Position numbers and translations under genes: made by a program
Shown: piece after piece, positions 7,774 through 15,472 of the stretch
Position numbering within the stretch: the stretch's first letter is position 1
Layout of the letters: the number at the start of each line of letters is the position of its first letter
DNA from: Halorubrum sp.
Lineage (GTDB): Archaea; Halobacteriota; Halobacteria; Halobacteriales; Haloferacaceae
Reading direction: 5' to 3'
Length of the DNA: 56,747 nucleotides
Assembly (NCBI GenBank): GCA_003554605.1
Contig: PWGU01000216.1
Coordinates: 1 to 56,747, forward strand
Notes under the pieces: model-generated
The model's database searches: none
What the model was told of the DNA's origin: nothing
The model's input: only the letters and a program-made list of their open reading frames with translations

Positions 7774-8367
7774 ATGGCACGGATCGATCCCGTCGACCCG
7801 ATGGACCTGCCGGCCGAAAAGCGCGACCTGCTCGACACGCTCTCGAAGACGCCGGCCGCCGAGGACGCCGTCGATCATCCGCTGGAGGGCGGCACGCTGA
7901 ACGTCTATCGGACGCTCGGGCGGAACCTCGGGGTCCTTGAGGGCTTTCGGGCCTACGGGAGCGTCGTCTGGAACGAAAGCGGCCTCACGCCGCACGAGCG
8001 TGAAACGGTCATTCTCGCGACCTCCTATTACGCGGGGTCGGCCTACGAATGGCACCAACACGTCCGCGTCGCGCTCGATGAAGGGATGGATCCGGAACAC
8101 ATCCTCGCCATCTCCGGTGAGGAGTCCGATCGGTTGGACGAGCCCTTCGACACGCTCGTCGCGTACGTCGAGGCGTTCGTCGAGGACGACGTCGACGACG
8201 CGCTCCACGCCCGATTGGTCGACCACTACGATGAGGAGACGATCGTCGGAATCGGTGCGCTCTCGGGATGTTACTTGGGGCTCGCGCGGCTATTGAGCTC
8301 GCTCGATGTCGAGTTCGAGTCCGAGTTCGTCGGCTGGGGGCTCGAGCGGCTGGAGCTGGACGGCTAA
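7774..8367 (+). CDS. carboxymuconolactone decarboxylase (AhpD-like) family protein
   Basis: A 197-residue all-helical protein of the CMD/AhpD superfamily. The central block LTPHERETVILATSYYAGSAYEWHQHVRVAL matches the family core in type, including the ligand-like EWHQH (AhpD-like proteins have Glu-x6-CxxC-x3-His; here no CxxC is present). That makes a peroxidase role unlikely and a decarboxylase or lactonase-like role possible. A TATA-like CTATTTCA near 7741-7748 fits a leaderless start. It is the first gene downstream of the att-like scar. Confidence 0.75.
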   Translation: MARIDPVDPMDLPAEKRDLLDTLSKTPAAEDAVDHPLEGGTLNVYRTLGRNLGVLEGFRAYGSVVWNESGLTPHERETVILATSYYAGSAYEWHQHVRVALDEGMDPEHILAISGEESDRLDEPFDTLVAYVEAFVEDDVDDALHARLVDHYDEETIVGIGALSGCYLGLARLLSSLDVEFESEFVGWGLERLELDG

Positions 8368-8402
8368 GATGTCGAAGTCGGTAGCCGACCGCGAACGGGT
8401 GC

Positions 8403-8585
8403 TTATCGGGTGTCGTCGGGGATCGTGACGAGGTAGGTCCGTCCGCCGCGGCGTTCGAGGTGGACCTCGCTGCCGGCGACACGGTTCGCACGGGCTCGGT
8501 CGGCGATCCGGTCGGCACGGCACTCCGTCACGTCGACGCGGGTCGGGGAGGCGTATCGGGGGCTCGCGTGGCTTTGCATGCTCAT
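8403..8585 (-). CDS. small hypothetical protein (60 aa)
   Basis: A 60-residue basic and acidic mixed protein starting MSMQSHASPRYASPTR and ending ERRGGRTYLVTIPDDTR. The last 15 residues read like two beta-strands. The start at 8585 is supported by a TATA element (CTTATAG on this strand, within 8611-8620) at leaderless distance; the ATG at 8579 is a second option. No recognised domain. It is tail-to-tail with the CMD-family gene. Confidence 0.55.
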   Translation of the reverse strand: MSMQSHASPRYASPTRVDVTECRADRIADRARANRVAGSEVHLERRGGRTYLVTIPDDTR

Positions 8586-8629
8586 AGCCGTGGATCGGGT
8601 CGCACAGCACCTATAAGCGAGCCAAGGGC

Positions 8630-8656
8630 GGAGTGAAAGTGAAAGTAAAAGTAAAC
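8630..8656 (-). terminator. T-rich tract after the 99-aa hypothetical gene
   Basis: On the minus strand this is a 27-base pyrimidine-rich run made of repeated CTTT/CTTTT units (a 6-bp microsatellite). It lies 24 bases downstream of the stop of the 8680-8979 gene and upstream of the TATA box of the 8403-8585 gene. Archaeal terminators are T-rich, so a terminator role is likely. Confidence 0.45.
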
Positions 8657-8679
8657 CGTCGAGCGGCTCGACCCGCCCG

Positions 8680-8979
8680 TTAGCGGCGGAGTTCGGCCTC
8701 GTCGTCGCCCTCGATGAACCGGACGGTGAAGTAGTCGTAGCCACCGTAGGCCACATCGAGTGCGCCCATCCACCAGTTCCACCGGTTGAGAAGCGAGGAG
8801 TCGTCCGGCGCGTCCGAGAGGTGTCGGATGATGTCGGGGACGGTCAGCGCGTGCCCGCGGTCACGTGAGGGCTTTCCCGAGTCGGCGAGGTCGCGGGCCG
8901 ACCGGACGATCGCCCGGCGCTCGGCCGCGGTGCCGCCGAACTCCGCCGCCAGCGCGGCGTCGAGACGTTTCGGATCCAT
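8680..8979 (-). CDS. conserved hypothetical protein (99 aa)
   Basis: A 99-residue soluble protein with no named domain. It has a predicted helical N-terminal half (MDPKRLDAALAAEFGGTAAE), the block HALTVPDIIRHLSDAP, a Trp-rich NRWNWWMGALDVAYGGYDYF segment and a charged end. The style is that of small haloarchaeal conserved families. The start is supported by a CAAATAG element at about 8999-9006. The role is unknown. Confidence 0.65.
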   Translation of the reverse strand: MDPKRLDAALAAEFGGTAAERRAIVRSARDLADSGKPSRDRGHALTVPDIIRHLSDAPDDSSLLNRWNWWMGALDVAYGGYDYFTVRFIEGDDEAELRR

Positions 8980-9076
8980 ACCCCGGCTAAGCGGTCGGGC
9001 TATTTGAGTCGTGCGGTGGTGTCACACACCCTCTCGTACCGCCGCCCACCGCCGCCCACCGCCGCTCACCACGCGG

Positions 9077-10057
9077 TTATAACCGCGCGGCCAGCGCAAA
9101 AAAGACGAGGCTCATCGGCGACGCGAGGACCGCTAACGCCCAGCCGCCGCTCTCGCCGGTCGCGAGCGCGATGGCAAGCCCGACGAGGAGCGTGCTGGTT
9201 CCGACGAGCGCCAGGACGATCCGTTCCGGGACGCTCGCGCGCTCGGGGCCGTCGCTTCGTACCAGCGCGCTGTTAAGTGTTCGCTCGATGCTGTCGGCTC
9301 GATCGGCGGGAGCAAACAGCCACGGCGTCGACCGGTACCACTCGTTGCCGCGGAACGCCAACAGGAACACCGTGGTCCACGGCAGATCGATCCGCCGCGT
9401 CCGCACCACCGCATCGAGGTCGTCGACCCGTGTGCGGTCCGTCTCGATATTTCGCCGTTCGATCGTCCGCTCGGCCGGATCGAGCCGATACGTTGCGCCT
9501 CGAAACCCGACTATCGCCGTCGTGAGGAAGATCAACAGGAGCCACAGCAAAACCCGTCCCGAGAGCCCCGAGGGCCCGGCCAACCAGATGCCGAGGAGGG
9601 CCCCTGCACCCGCAAGCGTCCATCCCGGCCGCAGGTTCCGCACCAGCCCCTTCGGATCGTAGCCGAACTCGGCGGTCAGACGACGGCGCTTCTCCGGGGA
9701 GGCACGGTCGGCGACAATGCTGAGGTAGATGAGCGAGAACGGGCCGCCGATCAGGATCAGGATGAGAAGCACCCACCCGCTCGCAAAGGAGAGCGACCCC
9801 GACCAGAGGGTGGAAACGAACGCACCGGCGGCGACCGCAACCACGGCCAGCAACCCGAGCAGCACGACGAGCGCCATCCCCGTGACCAGCGACCGGGTTC
9901 GATCGTATCGAACGGGTCCCCACTCGATGGCTGCGGCCGGCCCGCCGGCTCTCGGTGTCGCTTCGGTCGTCGTCGTGGACGGATCGGCCGACCCTGTGGC
10001 AGACTTGGTCCGCGTCGTAACCGATTCGGTTCGAACCGAATCGGTCTCGGAGGGCAT
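9077..10057 (-). CDS. integral membrane protein of unknown function
   Basis: A 326-residue membrane protein. The N-terminal 40 residues are Ser/Thr/Asp-rich and hydrophilic. Four or five helices follow (about residues 60-80, 85-110, 150-175 and two near the C-terminus), with a cytosolic-looking stretch between. That stretch, TYRLDPAERTIERRNIE, resembles a PH-like (bPH2/YdbT-type) domain. The start MPSETDSV at 10057 is supported by a TATA element (ACTATAT within 10081-10088), 27 bases upstream. A 26-bp perfect palindrome sits inside the first codons. Confidence 0.7.
   Translation of the reverse strand: MPSETDSVRTESVTTRTKSATGSADPSTTTTEATPRAGGPAAAIEWGPVRYDRTRSLVTGMALVVLLGLLAVVAVAAGAFVSTLWSGSLSFASGWVLLILILIGGPFSLIYLSIVADRASPEKRRRLTAEFGYDPKGLVRNLRPGWTLAGAGALLGIWLAGPSGLSGRVLLWLLLIFLTTAIVGFRGATYRLDPAERTIERRNIETDRTRVDDLDAVVRTRRIDLPWTTVFLLAFRGNEWYRSTPWLFAPADRADSIERTLNSALVRSDGPERASVPERIVLALVGTSTLLVGLAIALATGESGGWALAVLASPMSLVFFALAARL
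10020..10045. promoter_or_regulatory. 26-bp perfect palindrome just inside a leaderless gene
   Basis: Bases 10020-10045 read the same on both strands (half-site ACCGATTCGG, centre TTCGAA). They lie 12 to 37 bases downstream of the presumed transcription and translation start at 10057. The site could be an operator blocking early elongation, or an mRNA hairpin over the start of translation. Symmetry of this length is not expected by chance. Confidence 0.6.
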
Positions 10058-10131
10058 CAACGGCGGTACGACGGCCACCGATATAGTTTCTGGGCCGAGC
10101 GTCCGTGTCGCCGCTTCACCGGTACCTGTCC

Positions 10132-10821
10132 TCAGCCCCCGTCGTCCGTCGCCTCGGGCTCGCGTACGGGTTCCGTGACGTCCTCGACGGCCGGATCGAA
10201 CGAGCCGTAATGAACGACCTCCGAGGCCGGCCGTCGGAACTTCCGCGGGAGCCGTTCCGCCTCGGCGTCCTCGTCGGGATAGCCCATCGTCAGCAGCATG
10301 ACCGGCACGTATCCGTCCGGGATCTCGAACGTCTCACGGAGCGCCTCGGCGTCGAACCCGCCCATCGGACAGGTGGCCACCCCTCGGTCGCGTGCGGCGA
10401 GCATCAGGCCCATCGCCGCGAGCGACGTCGACGTCGCGCTCCACCGGTGTCGCTCCGCCTCGGGAAGCTCCCGCATCCCGAGGATCGACTCGCGGGTTCG
10501 TTCCGCGGCGGCCTCGTCGCGGTAGCCCTTCTCGATCTGATCCGCGAGGACCCGGTCGACGTGGGCGGCCGGATCGAGCGACCCGAGGATCGCGACGGCG
10601 ACGGGCGCATCGGTCACGTGGGGCTGTCCGTAGGCGACCTCCTGTAGCCGTTCGCGGTCCTCGTCGTCGGTGAAGACGAGGAACTCCCACGGCTGGAGGT
10701 TATAGCTGGAGGGCATGAGCGTCGCGTCCGCGACGATCGCTTCGATCGTGTCCCGGTCGAGCCGCTCGTCCGTGTAGGACCGAACGGACCGTCGCGCCTC
10801 GATCACCTCTTTGAACTCCAT
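10132..10821 (-). CDS. nitroreductase family FMN enzyme
   Basis: A 229-residue NAD(P)H-dependent flavin reductase. The N-terminus MEFKEVIEARRSVRSYTDE gives the Arg-Arg-Ser-x-Arg FMN phosphate motif. PSSYNLQPWEFLVF is the usual PS-x-NxQPW block, and DRGVATCPMGGFD is the C-terminal flavin-binding loop. The start at 10821 is chosen because it matches the family's N-terminus; a longer form starting at 10860 would add 13 residues. The C-terminus is acidic. The physiological substrate is unknown; candidates are quinones, nitro compounds or other oxidised organics. Confidence 0.88.
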   Translation of the reverse strand: MEFKEVIEARRSVRSYTDERLDRDTIEAIVADATLMPSSYNLQPWEFLVFTDDEDRERLQEVAYGQPHVTDAPVAVAILGSLDPAAHVDRVLADQIEKGYRDEAAAERTRESILGMRELPEAERHRWSATSTSLAAMGLMLAARDRGVATCPMGGFDAEALRETFEIPDGYVPVMLLTMGYPDEDAEAERLPRKFRRPASEVVHYGSFDPAVEDVTEPVREPEATDDGG

Positions 10822-10918
10822 TGATTCACCGATCGGGCTCCACCGAGATGAATCGTTCACATCCGTCTCGAACGACGCCGATTTCGGCTCGCGGCGATCG
10901 GCCGTCAGCGGTTCGCCG

Positions 10919-11413
10919 TCATCGAACCACCGTCACCGGGATCTCGGCCCGCCTGACGACGCCCTCGGCGACGCTCCCGAGGAACATCCGGGAGAGCCCA
11001 GTCCGGCCGCGGCTCGCTAGTACCACGTGATCAAACGGGATCCCGTCGCCCGACGCTTCCGGCTCCGAATCCTCCCCGTCCCCGTCATCCGCTCCCCTCG
11101 TCTCGACGGGCTCGCTGCCGTGGGCGGCCTCGAGGATCATCCGGGTCGGCCGCCCGACTTCGAGCCGGGTCTCCACGTCGCGTTCGACCGCTTCGGCCGC
11201 CCGATCGAGCACCCGCTCGCCGCGTGCGTGGGCGTTCTCGTACCACTGTTCGACCGCGCCGGGAAAGCCCCCCTCCGCGCCCGTCGACGACTCTGCGGGG
11301 TTGATCACGTGCAACAGCGTCACCGCCGCCTCCGGCCACTCGGTCGCCGCGAAGCGCGCCGCCTCGATCGCCGCGTCGGACCCGTCGACCGCGACGAGAA
11401 TGCGTTTGCTCAT
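10919..11413 (-). CDS. universal stress protein (UspA family), ATP-binding type
   Basis: A 164-residue Usp domain protein. MSKRILVAVDGSDAAIEAAR is the first strand and helix. The nucleotide motif G-x2-G-x8-9-G-S appears as SRGRTGLSRMFLGSVAEGVV, so it should bind ATP. An extra acidic loop of about 20 residues (GADDGDGEDSEPEASGDG) interrupts the usual fold before the last half. A T-rich TATA-like element lies about 20-27 bases upstream of the start. Confidence 0.92.
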   Translation of the reverse strand: MSKRILVAVDGSDAAIEAARFAATEWPEAAVTLLHVINPAESSTGAEGGFPGAVEQWYENAHARGERVLDRAAEAVERDVETRLEVGRPTRMILEAAHGSEPVETRGADDGDGEDSEPEASGDGIPFDHVVLASRGRTGLSRMFLGSVAEGVVRRAEIPVTVVR

Positions 11414-11511
11414 GACTCACCTCCTCGGTGGTGCCACAAAAAGATCGGTTCCGCGGGGAACGCCTCCGGTGTCCGTGGCGGGCAACTCGTGGCGGAACGT
11501 CGTGACCAGGC

Positions 11512-13398
11512 TCAGTCGTGACGGGTCACACAGACGGAGAGCCCCTTCAACTCGACGGGTTCGGAGTTGTCCGGCGAGTAGACCACCATCTGTCCCTTCT
11601 CCATGTAGGGGACCTTGCCGGCAAGCGTCGACGGGATGTTGACGCTTTTGATGGCGTCCTCGTCTCCGAGGTTCAACACGACCTTCGTGTTGATCTGTTT
11701 GAACACGGACTCCGCGACGTCCTGGGGGTCCTGGGTGATGAGAAAGAGGCCGAGCCGCTCCTTGCGGCCCTGTTTAGCCGCCTCGGTGAACTTCCCGACG
11801 ACCCGCTCGGCTTGGACGTTGTCGGCGTCCGCGAGGAAGTTGTGCGCCTCGTCCATCCCGATGAGAAGCGGAGTCCGTTTGATCCGCTCGCTCGTAGGAT
11901 CGTTCGAGAGTTTGTCGTCGATGAGCATCGTCGCCACCGCGAGGACGACGATCTCCTTCTGCCGGGAGGTCGGGAGGTGATACGTCGGGATCACGGTGAG
12001 TCCCCCGGGCCTGACGAGGGTGTGATCGAGGTCGGTGATCGGTGTCGCGTCGGCGTCGAAGACGCCCGAAGGCACCGCCCGAACCCGCCGTTTCACGGCA
12101 TCGAAGGTCGCCTCGTGCACCCGCCCGGTCTCGTCGAGCTCCTCCTTTAACGCGGGGTCATCGAGATACGAGAGGAACTGCCGATACGTTCCCGAGTCGC
12201 CGTAATCACGGAAGAATCGGTTGAGCAGCGTCAGCAGCGCTGGATACTGGTTGTCGTTCAGCCCGGAGCCGGCGACGAGCCACGGCATCTCCTTCGTGAG
12301 CGAGAAGGGGATGGTGAACTCGACCTGTTCGGCCCGGTGGCCCTCGCCGGGATAGGTCGCGTCCGCGACCCGGGGCACGAGCGCGACGGTGTCGTCGTGG
12401 CCGCCGTAGGCGATCCCCTCGCGCTCCAATCGGCGGACAATCTCGTCGTCGAGCGCGGGGTTGTCGTCGTGCATCTGGGCGTACTCGTCCTGCGGATCGA
12501 ACTGGACGACCGCCATTTGGGCCTCCCGGCCGTCGTCCATCGGGTAGGTCCGGTCGGGGTCCAGATACTGCCTGAGGACGTTCTTCGAGGCGTGCGTCTT
12601 CCCGGAGCCCGTGCCGCCGGCGACGAGCGTGTGTCTGAACGCGAGCGGGTCGCCGTCGCCGTAGTCGTCTTTCACCCGATAATCGACCGTCGGCGGCGTC
12701 GCTGCGGTGCGAACGACCTCCCCGCCGACGGAGAGATGCCCGAGGAAGACGCCCTCCTCGGGGATCTTGAGTCCGGTTTTGATCTCGCGGGCGTCCGCCG
12801 CCTCTTCGACGAGCGCGCCCGGCTTCGGGACGCGGTCGGTCATCCGCCGCGTCTGATCCTCGCCGCTTCCGTAGACAATGGACATCGGCTCCAACTCGGC
12901 CATGAACTTGTAGTCGCGCTCGGAGAAGTCGTTTCGGCGCATCCGCCGGCGGGCGTGGATCTCCGTCGCGTCGTCCGACCGGAACTCCTGGGCGTACTCC
13001 AATCCCGTAATTCGACAGAAGAGCCGTTCACCGTCCGGATACGGGATAATGAGGTATTTTCCGAGTCTCACGGCATCCCGGTTGTCGGTCGTGACGAACG
13101 CCTTCACCGTCGTCTCCTCTGCCTCCTCGGCGACGCGCAGCCCATGTGAGACGGACAACACCCCGAGTCCCGCGTCCTCGCCGACCGGTTCAGCCTCGTA
13201 TTCGGTGAACACGTTGCCCTCGACTCCGTCCCCAGCCGCCCCCGGCGCAGTCGTGTCGTTCGGGGGCGAGCCCGCATCGGCGACCTCCCCGTCCACCTCG
13301 GCAGCGCCACCATCCTCCTCGGCTGCGTCCCGCGCCGCCTCGCCACCGTCCTCGTCCGTCCCGTCGCCGGCGAAGTCGGTGAAGTCCTCAAGGGTCAT
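11512..13398 (-). CDS. HerA-type DNA-translocating ATPase
   Basis: A 628-residue ATPase of the HerA/FtsK superfamily (DUF87). An acidic, disordered-looking 60-residue N-tail leads into a HAS-barrel-like domain. Walker A is AGGTGSGKTH (residues 260-269), followed by VVQFDPQDEY. Walker B is LLIGMDEAH (511-519), and QGRKERLGLFLITQDPQDV contains the sensor and arginine-finger region. Known HerA works as a hexamer in DNA end resection with NurA, Mre11 and Rad50; none of those is in this window, so a different partner or role is possible. It belongs to the haloarchaeal HerA-like ATP-binding proteins. Confidence 0.85.
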   Translation of the reverse strand: MTLEDFTDFAGDGTDEDGGEAARDAAEEDGGAAEVDGEVADAGSPPNDTTAPGAAGDGVEGNVFTEYEAEPVGEDAGLGVLSVSHGLRVAEEAEETTVKAFVTTDNRDAVRLGKYLIIPYPDGERLFCRITGLEYAQEFRSDDATEIHARRRMRRNDFSERDYKFMAELEPMSIVYGSGEDQTRRMTDRVPKPGALVEEAADAREIKTGLKIPEEGVFLGHLSVGGEVVRTAATPPTVDYRVKDDYGDGDPLAFRHTLVAGGTGSGKTHASKNVLRQYLDPDRTYPMDDGREAQMAVVQFDPQDEYAQMHDDNPALDDEIVRRLEREGIAYGGHDDTVALVPRVADATYPGEGHRAEQVEFTIPFSLTKEMPWLVAGSGLNDNQYPALLTLLNRFFRDYGDSGTYRQFLSYLDDPALKEELDETGRVHEATFDAVKRRVRAVPSGVFDADATPITDLDHTLVRPGGLTVIPTYHLPTSRQKEIVVLAVATMLIDDKLSNDPTSERIKRTPLLIGMDEAHNFLADADNVQAERVVGKFTEAAKQGRKERLGLFLITQDPQDVAESVFKQINTKVVLNLGDEDAIKSVNIPSTLAGKVPYMEKGQMVVYSPDNSEPVELKGLSVCVTRHD

Positions 13399-13582
13399 AT
13401 CCGATCCACCGGGCGCGAGGTGGAAAGCGGTTTCCCCGTGTCGTCGTGACCGGCATCGAAACTATCGGCGGACGCGGCCGCCACGGGAGTGGATCCCGCT
13501 TCCCCGGTCGTCATATCCTCCTCCACGGCACCGCGTCACGGACCATGGGTCCCTTTTTAGGCCGCGAACGCCTACCGGAAAC

Positions 13583-13918
13583 ATGATACTCATCAGCGGC
13601 AGCGGTGGGGGGACGGACCTCACCGGAACGGTGTTCGAGCGCGGCGAGGAGCCGCCTCGATATAAGGGCGCACCGGACGAGGACGCCCCCTACGTCTGGG
13701 TCTGTGACGCCTTTTATGAGGTCGAAAGCGGCGGGTCGGCGTTGGTAGTCGATGGCGAGGAGATCCGCGTCGCCTTCGAGGAGCCCATGCCCCGCGGGTT
13801 CGACACCCGCGACGGGGCCATCGCGGCGGCGAAAGAACACATCCGGACGCAGTTCGCCCGGATCGGTGTCGACCCCGACGACGTCGCCATCGAGGTGACG
13901 CGGGCAGACCCCGCCTGA
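13583..13918 (+). CDS. conserved haloarchaeal protein (111 aa), unknown function
   Basis: A 111-residue protein starting MILISGSGGGTDLTGTVFERG, with the block GAPDEDAPYVWVCDAFYEVESGG and an alpha-helical end. It matches a small haloarchaea-specific family known to me only as conserved hypothetical (a DUF7113-like assignment is possible). A T-rich TATA element (CTTTTTAG, 13553-13560) sits about 27 bases upstream of the ATG, so it is probably leaderless. It lies divergent from the HerA-like gene. Confidence 0.65.
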   Translation: MILISGSGGGTDLTGTVFERGEEPPRYKGAPDEDAPYVWVCDAFYEVESGGSALVVDGEEIRVAFEEPMPRGFDTRDGAIAAAKEHIRTQFARIGVDPDDVAIEVTRADPA

Positions 13919-14079
13919 CCGGTTTCCACCCTATATAAATGGTGCCCGGAAGTCATCGCCGCCGCCCCACCGCCCCGATGTCGCTTCCACGTCGCGTGCG
14001 TCACCGCCGGGGGCGACGTGCTCGGGGGTGAAACCACCGCTTCCCACAGGCCCTTTTTATTTCGCCCCGTGTGGGACAT

Positions 14080-15453
14080 ATGGCCGAGCTACCGGACCGC
14101 GTGATCGGGAACGCACGGACGAGCGACTTCGGGTGGGAGCTGCTCACCGACCTGACGGACATCGGGGATCGCATGGCGGGATCGGCGGGGGAGCGACGCG
14201 GTGCCGAGCGGGTCGTTGAGGCGTTCGAGGCCGTCGGACTCTCGAACGCCGGCATCGAGGAGTTCGACATCCCCGGGTGGTGGCGGGGGGACGCCTCGCT
14301 CGCGCTCTCGGGTCCAGTCACACGACACCACGAGGGAAGCCACGAGGTGATCGGGCTCCCGGGAACGCCCGCGGGGACGGTGACCGCGCCGCTCGTCGAC
14401 GTCGGCGACGGCACGCCCGCGGCGTTCGAGGCCGCGGGCGACCGACTGGAGGGTGCCGTCGTCATGGCCTCCTCGCGGACGCCGGAGGGTCACGGCCGCT
14501 GGATCCACCGGATGGAGAAGTACGTCGGCGCGGTTGAGGCCGGCGCGGTCGGGTTCATCTTCCGCAACCACGTGGAGGGGTCGCTCCCGGCGACCGGCGA
14601 GATCGGCTACCATGAGCGACCGGGACCGATCCCGGCCGTCGGGGTAAGCAGCGAGGTCGGCGCACGACTCGCCAGACTGGCCGAACGTGACGACGCGAAC
14701 GGATCGGACGACACGGACGACCCCCTCACGGTGACGGTCGACGTGGACTGCCGAAACGAGCCGACGACCTCCGTGAACGCCGTCGCCGACGTCGGCCCGG
14801 ATACGGCGGAGGCGATCTGGGTCACCGCCCACGTCGACGCCCACGACGTGAGCGACGGCGCGAACGACAACGGGGCGGGGAGCGCGCTCGTCGCCGAGGT
14901 GGGTCGGCTCCTCTCGCAGGTCGAGGCCGACTTGGAGCGCCGGGTCCACCTCGTCACCTTCGGCGCGGAGGAGATCGGCCTCTGGGGGGCGTATCACGCC
15001 GCGGAGACGACGCCGCACGAGGAGATCGCGTGTGTGCTCAACCTCGACGGCGCGTGTAGCTCGCGAGACCTCCGCGTCGGGACGAACGGCTTCGAGGCGC
15101 TCGGCGAGCTTTTCGAGTCGGTCACGGCGGACCTCGACGCGCCGCTTTCGACCGGCGAGGGCATCTCCCCACACGGCGACCAGTGGGCGTTCGTTCAGGA
15201 GGGGATCCCGGCGGTGATGGCGTCCACGACGTCGGACTCCTCCGGACGCGGGTGGGGACACACCCACGCCGACACGCTGGATAAGCTCGACCCGCGCGAC
15301 CTCCGCGAGGTCGCCGTCCTGATCGCGGAGGCGACCTACCGGCTCGCAAGTAGCGACGTCTCTATCCCGCGTCGCTCCCGTGAGGAGACCCGCGACATGA
15401 TCGACGAGGGCTACGTCCGTGAGTTAAAAACGGGCGGTCGGTGGCCGTACTGA
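14080..15453 (+). CDS. M28-family zinc metallopeptidase with PA domain
   Basis: A 457-residue aminopeptidase-like protein. A PA-type insert at residues 95-190 carries the VGFIFRNH stretch. The M28 catalytic core starts near 215: zinc ligand HVDAHD (His251), DGANDNGAG (Asp263), FGAEEIGLWG (general base Glu297 and ligand Glu298), NLDG (Asp323) and HTHADTLDKLD for the last histidine. No signal peptide, so it is probably cytoplasmic. The ATG at 14080 is preferred over the upstream GTG (14071) because a CTTTTTAT element sits 27 bases before it. Confidence 0.9.
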   Translation: MAELPDRVIGNARTSDFGWELLTDLTDIGDRMAGSAGERRGAERVVEAFEAVGLSNAGIEEFDIPGWWRGDASLALSGPVTRHHEGSHEVIGLPGTPAGTVTAPLVDVGDGTPAAFEAAGDRLEGAVVMASSRTPEGHGRWIHRMEKYVGAVEAGAVGFIFRNHVEGSLPATGEIGYHERPGPIPAVGVSSEVGARLARLAERDDANGSDDTDDPLTVTVDVDCRNEPTTSVNAVADVGPDTAEAIWVTAHVDAHDVSDGANDNGAGSALVAEVGRLLSQVEADLERRVHLVTFGAEEIGLWGAYHAAETTPHEEIACVLNLDGACSSRDLRVGTNGFEALGELFESVTADLDAPLSTGEGISPHGDQWAFVQEGIPAVMASTTSDSSGRGWGHTHADTLDKLDPRDLREVAVLIAEATYRLASSDVSIPRRSREETRDMIDEGYVRELKTGGRWPY

Positions 15454-15472
15454 ACGCCCGGAGGGTTTCGGG

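Noticed and set aside
12337-13149. 270-codon open frame on the plus strand within the HerA-like gene
   Set aside because: Exact antisense of a gene with Walker motifs; no start signal or motif of its own.
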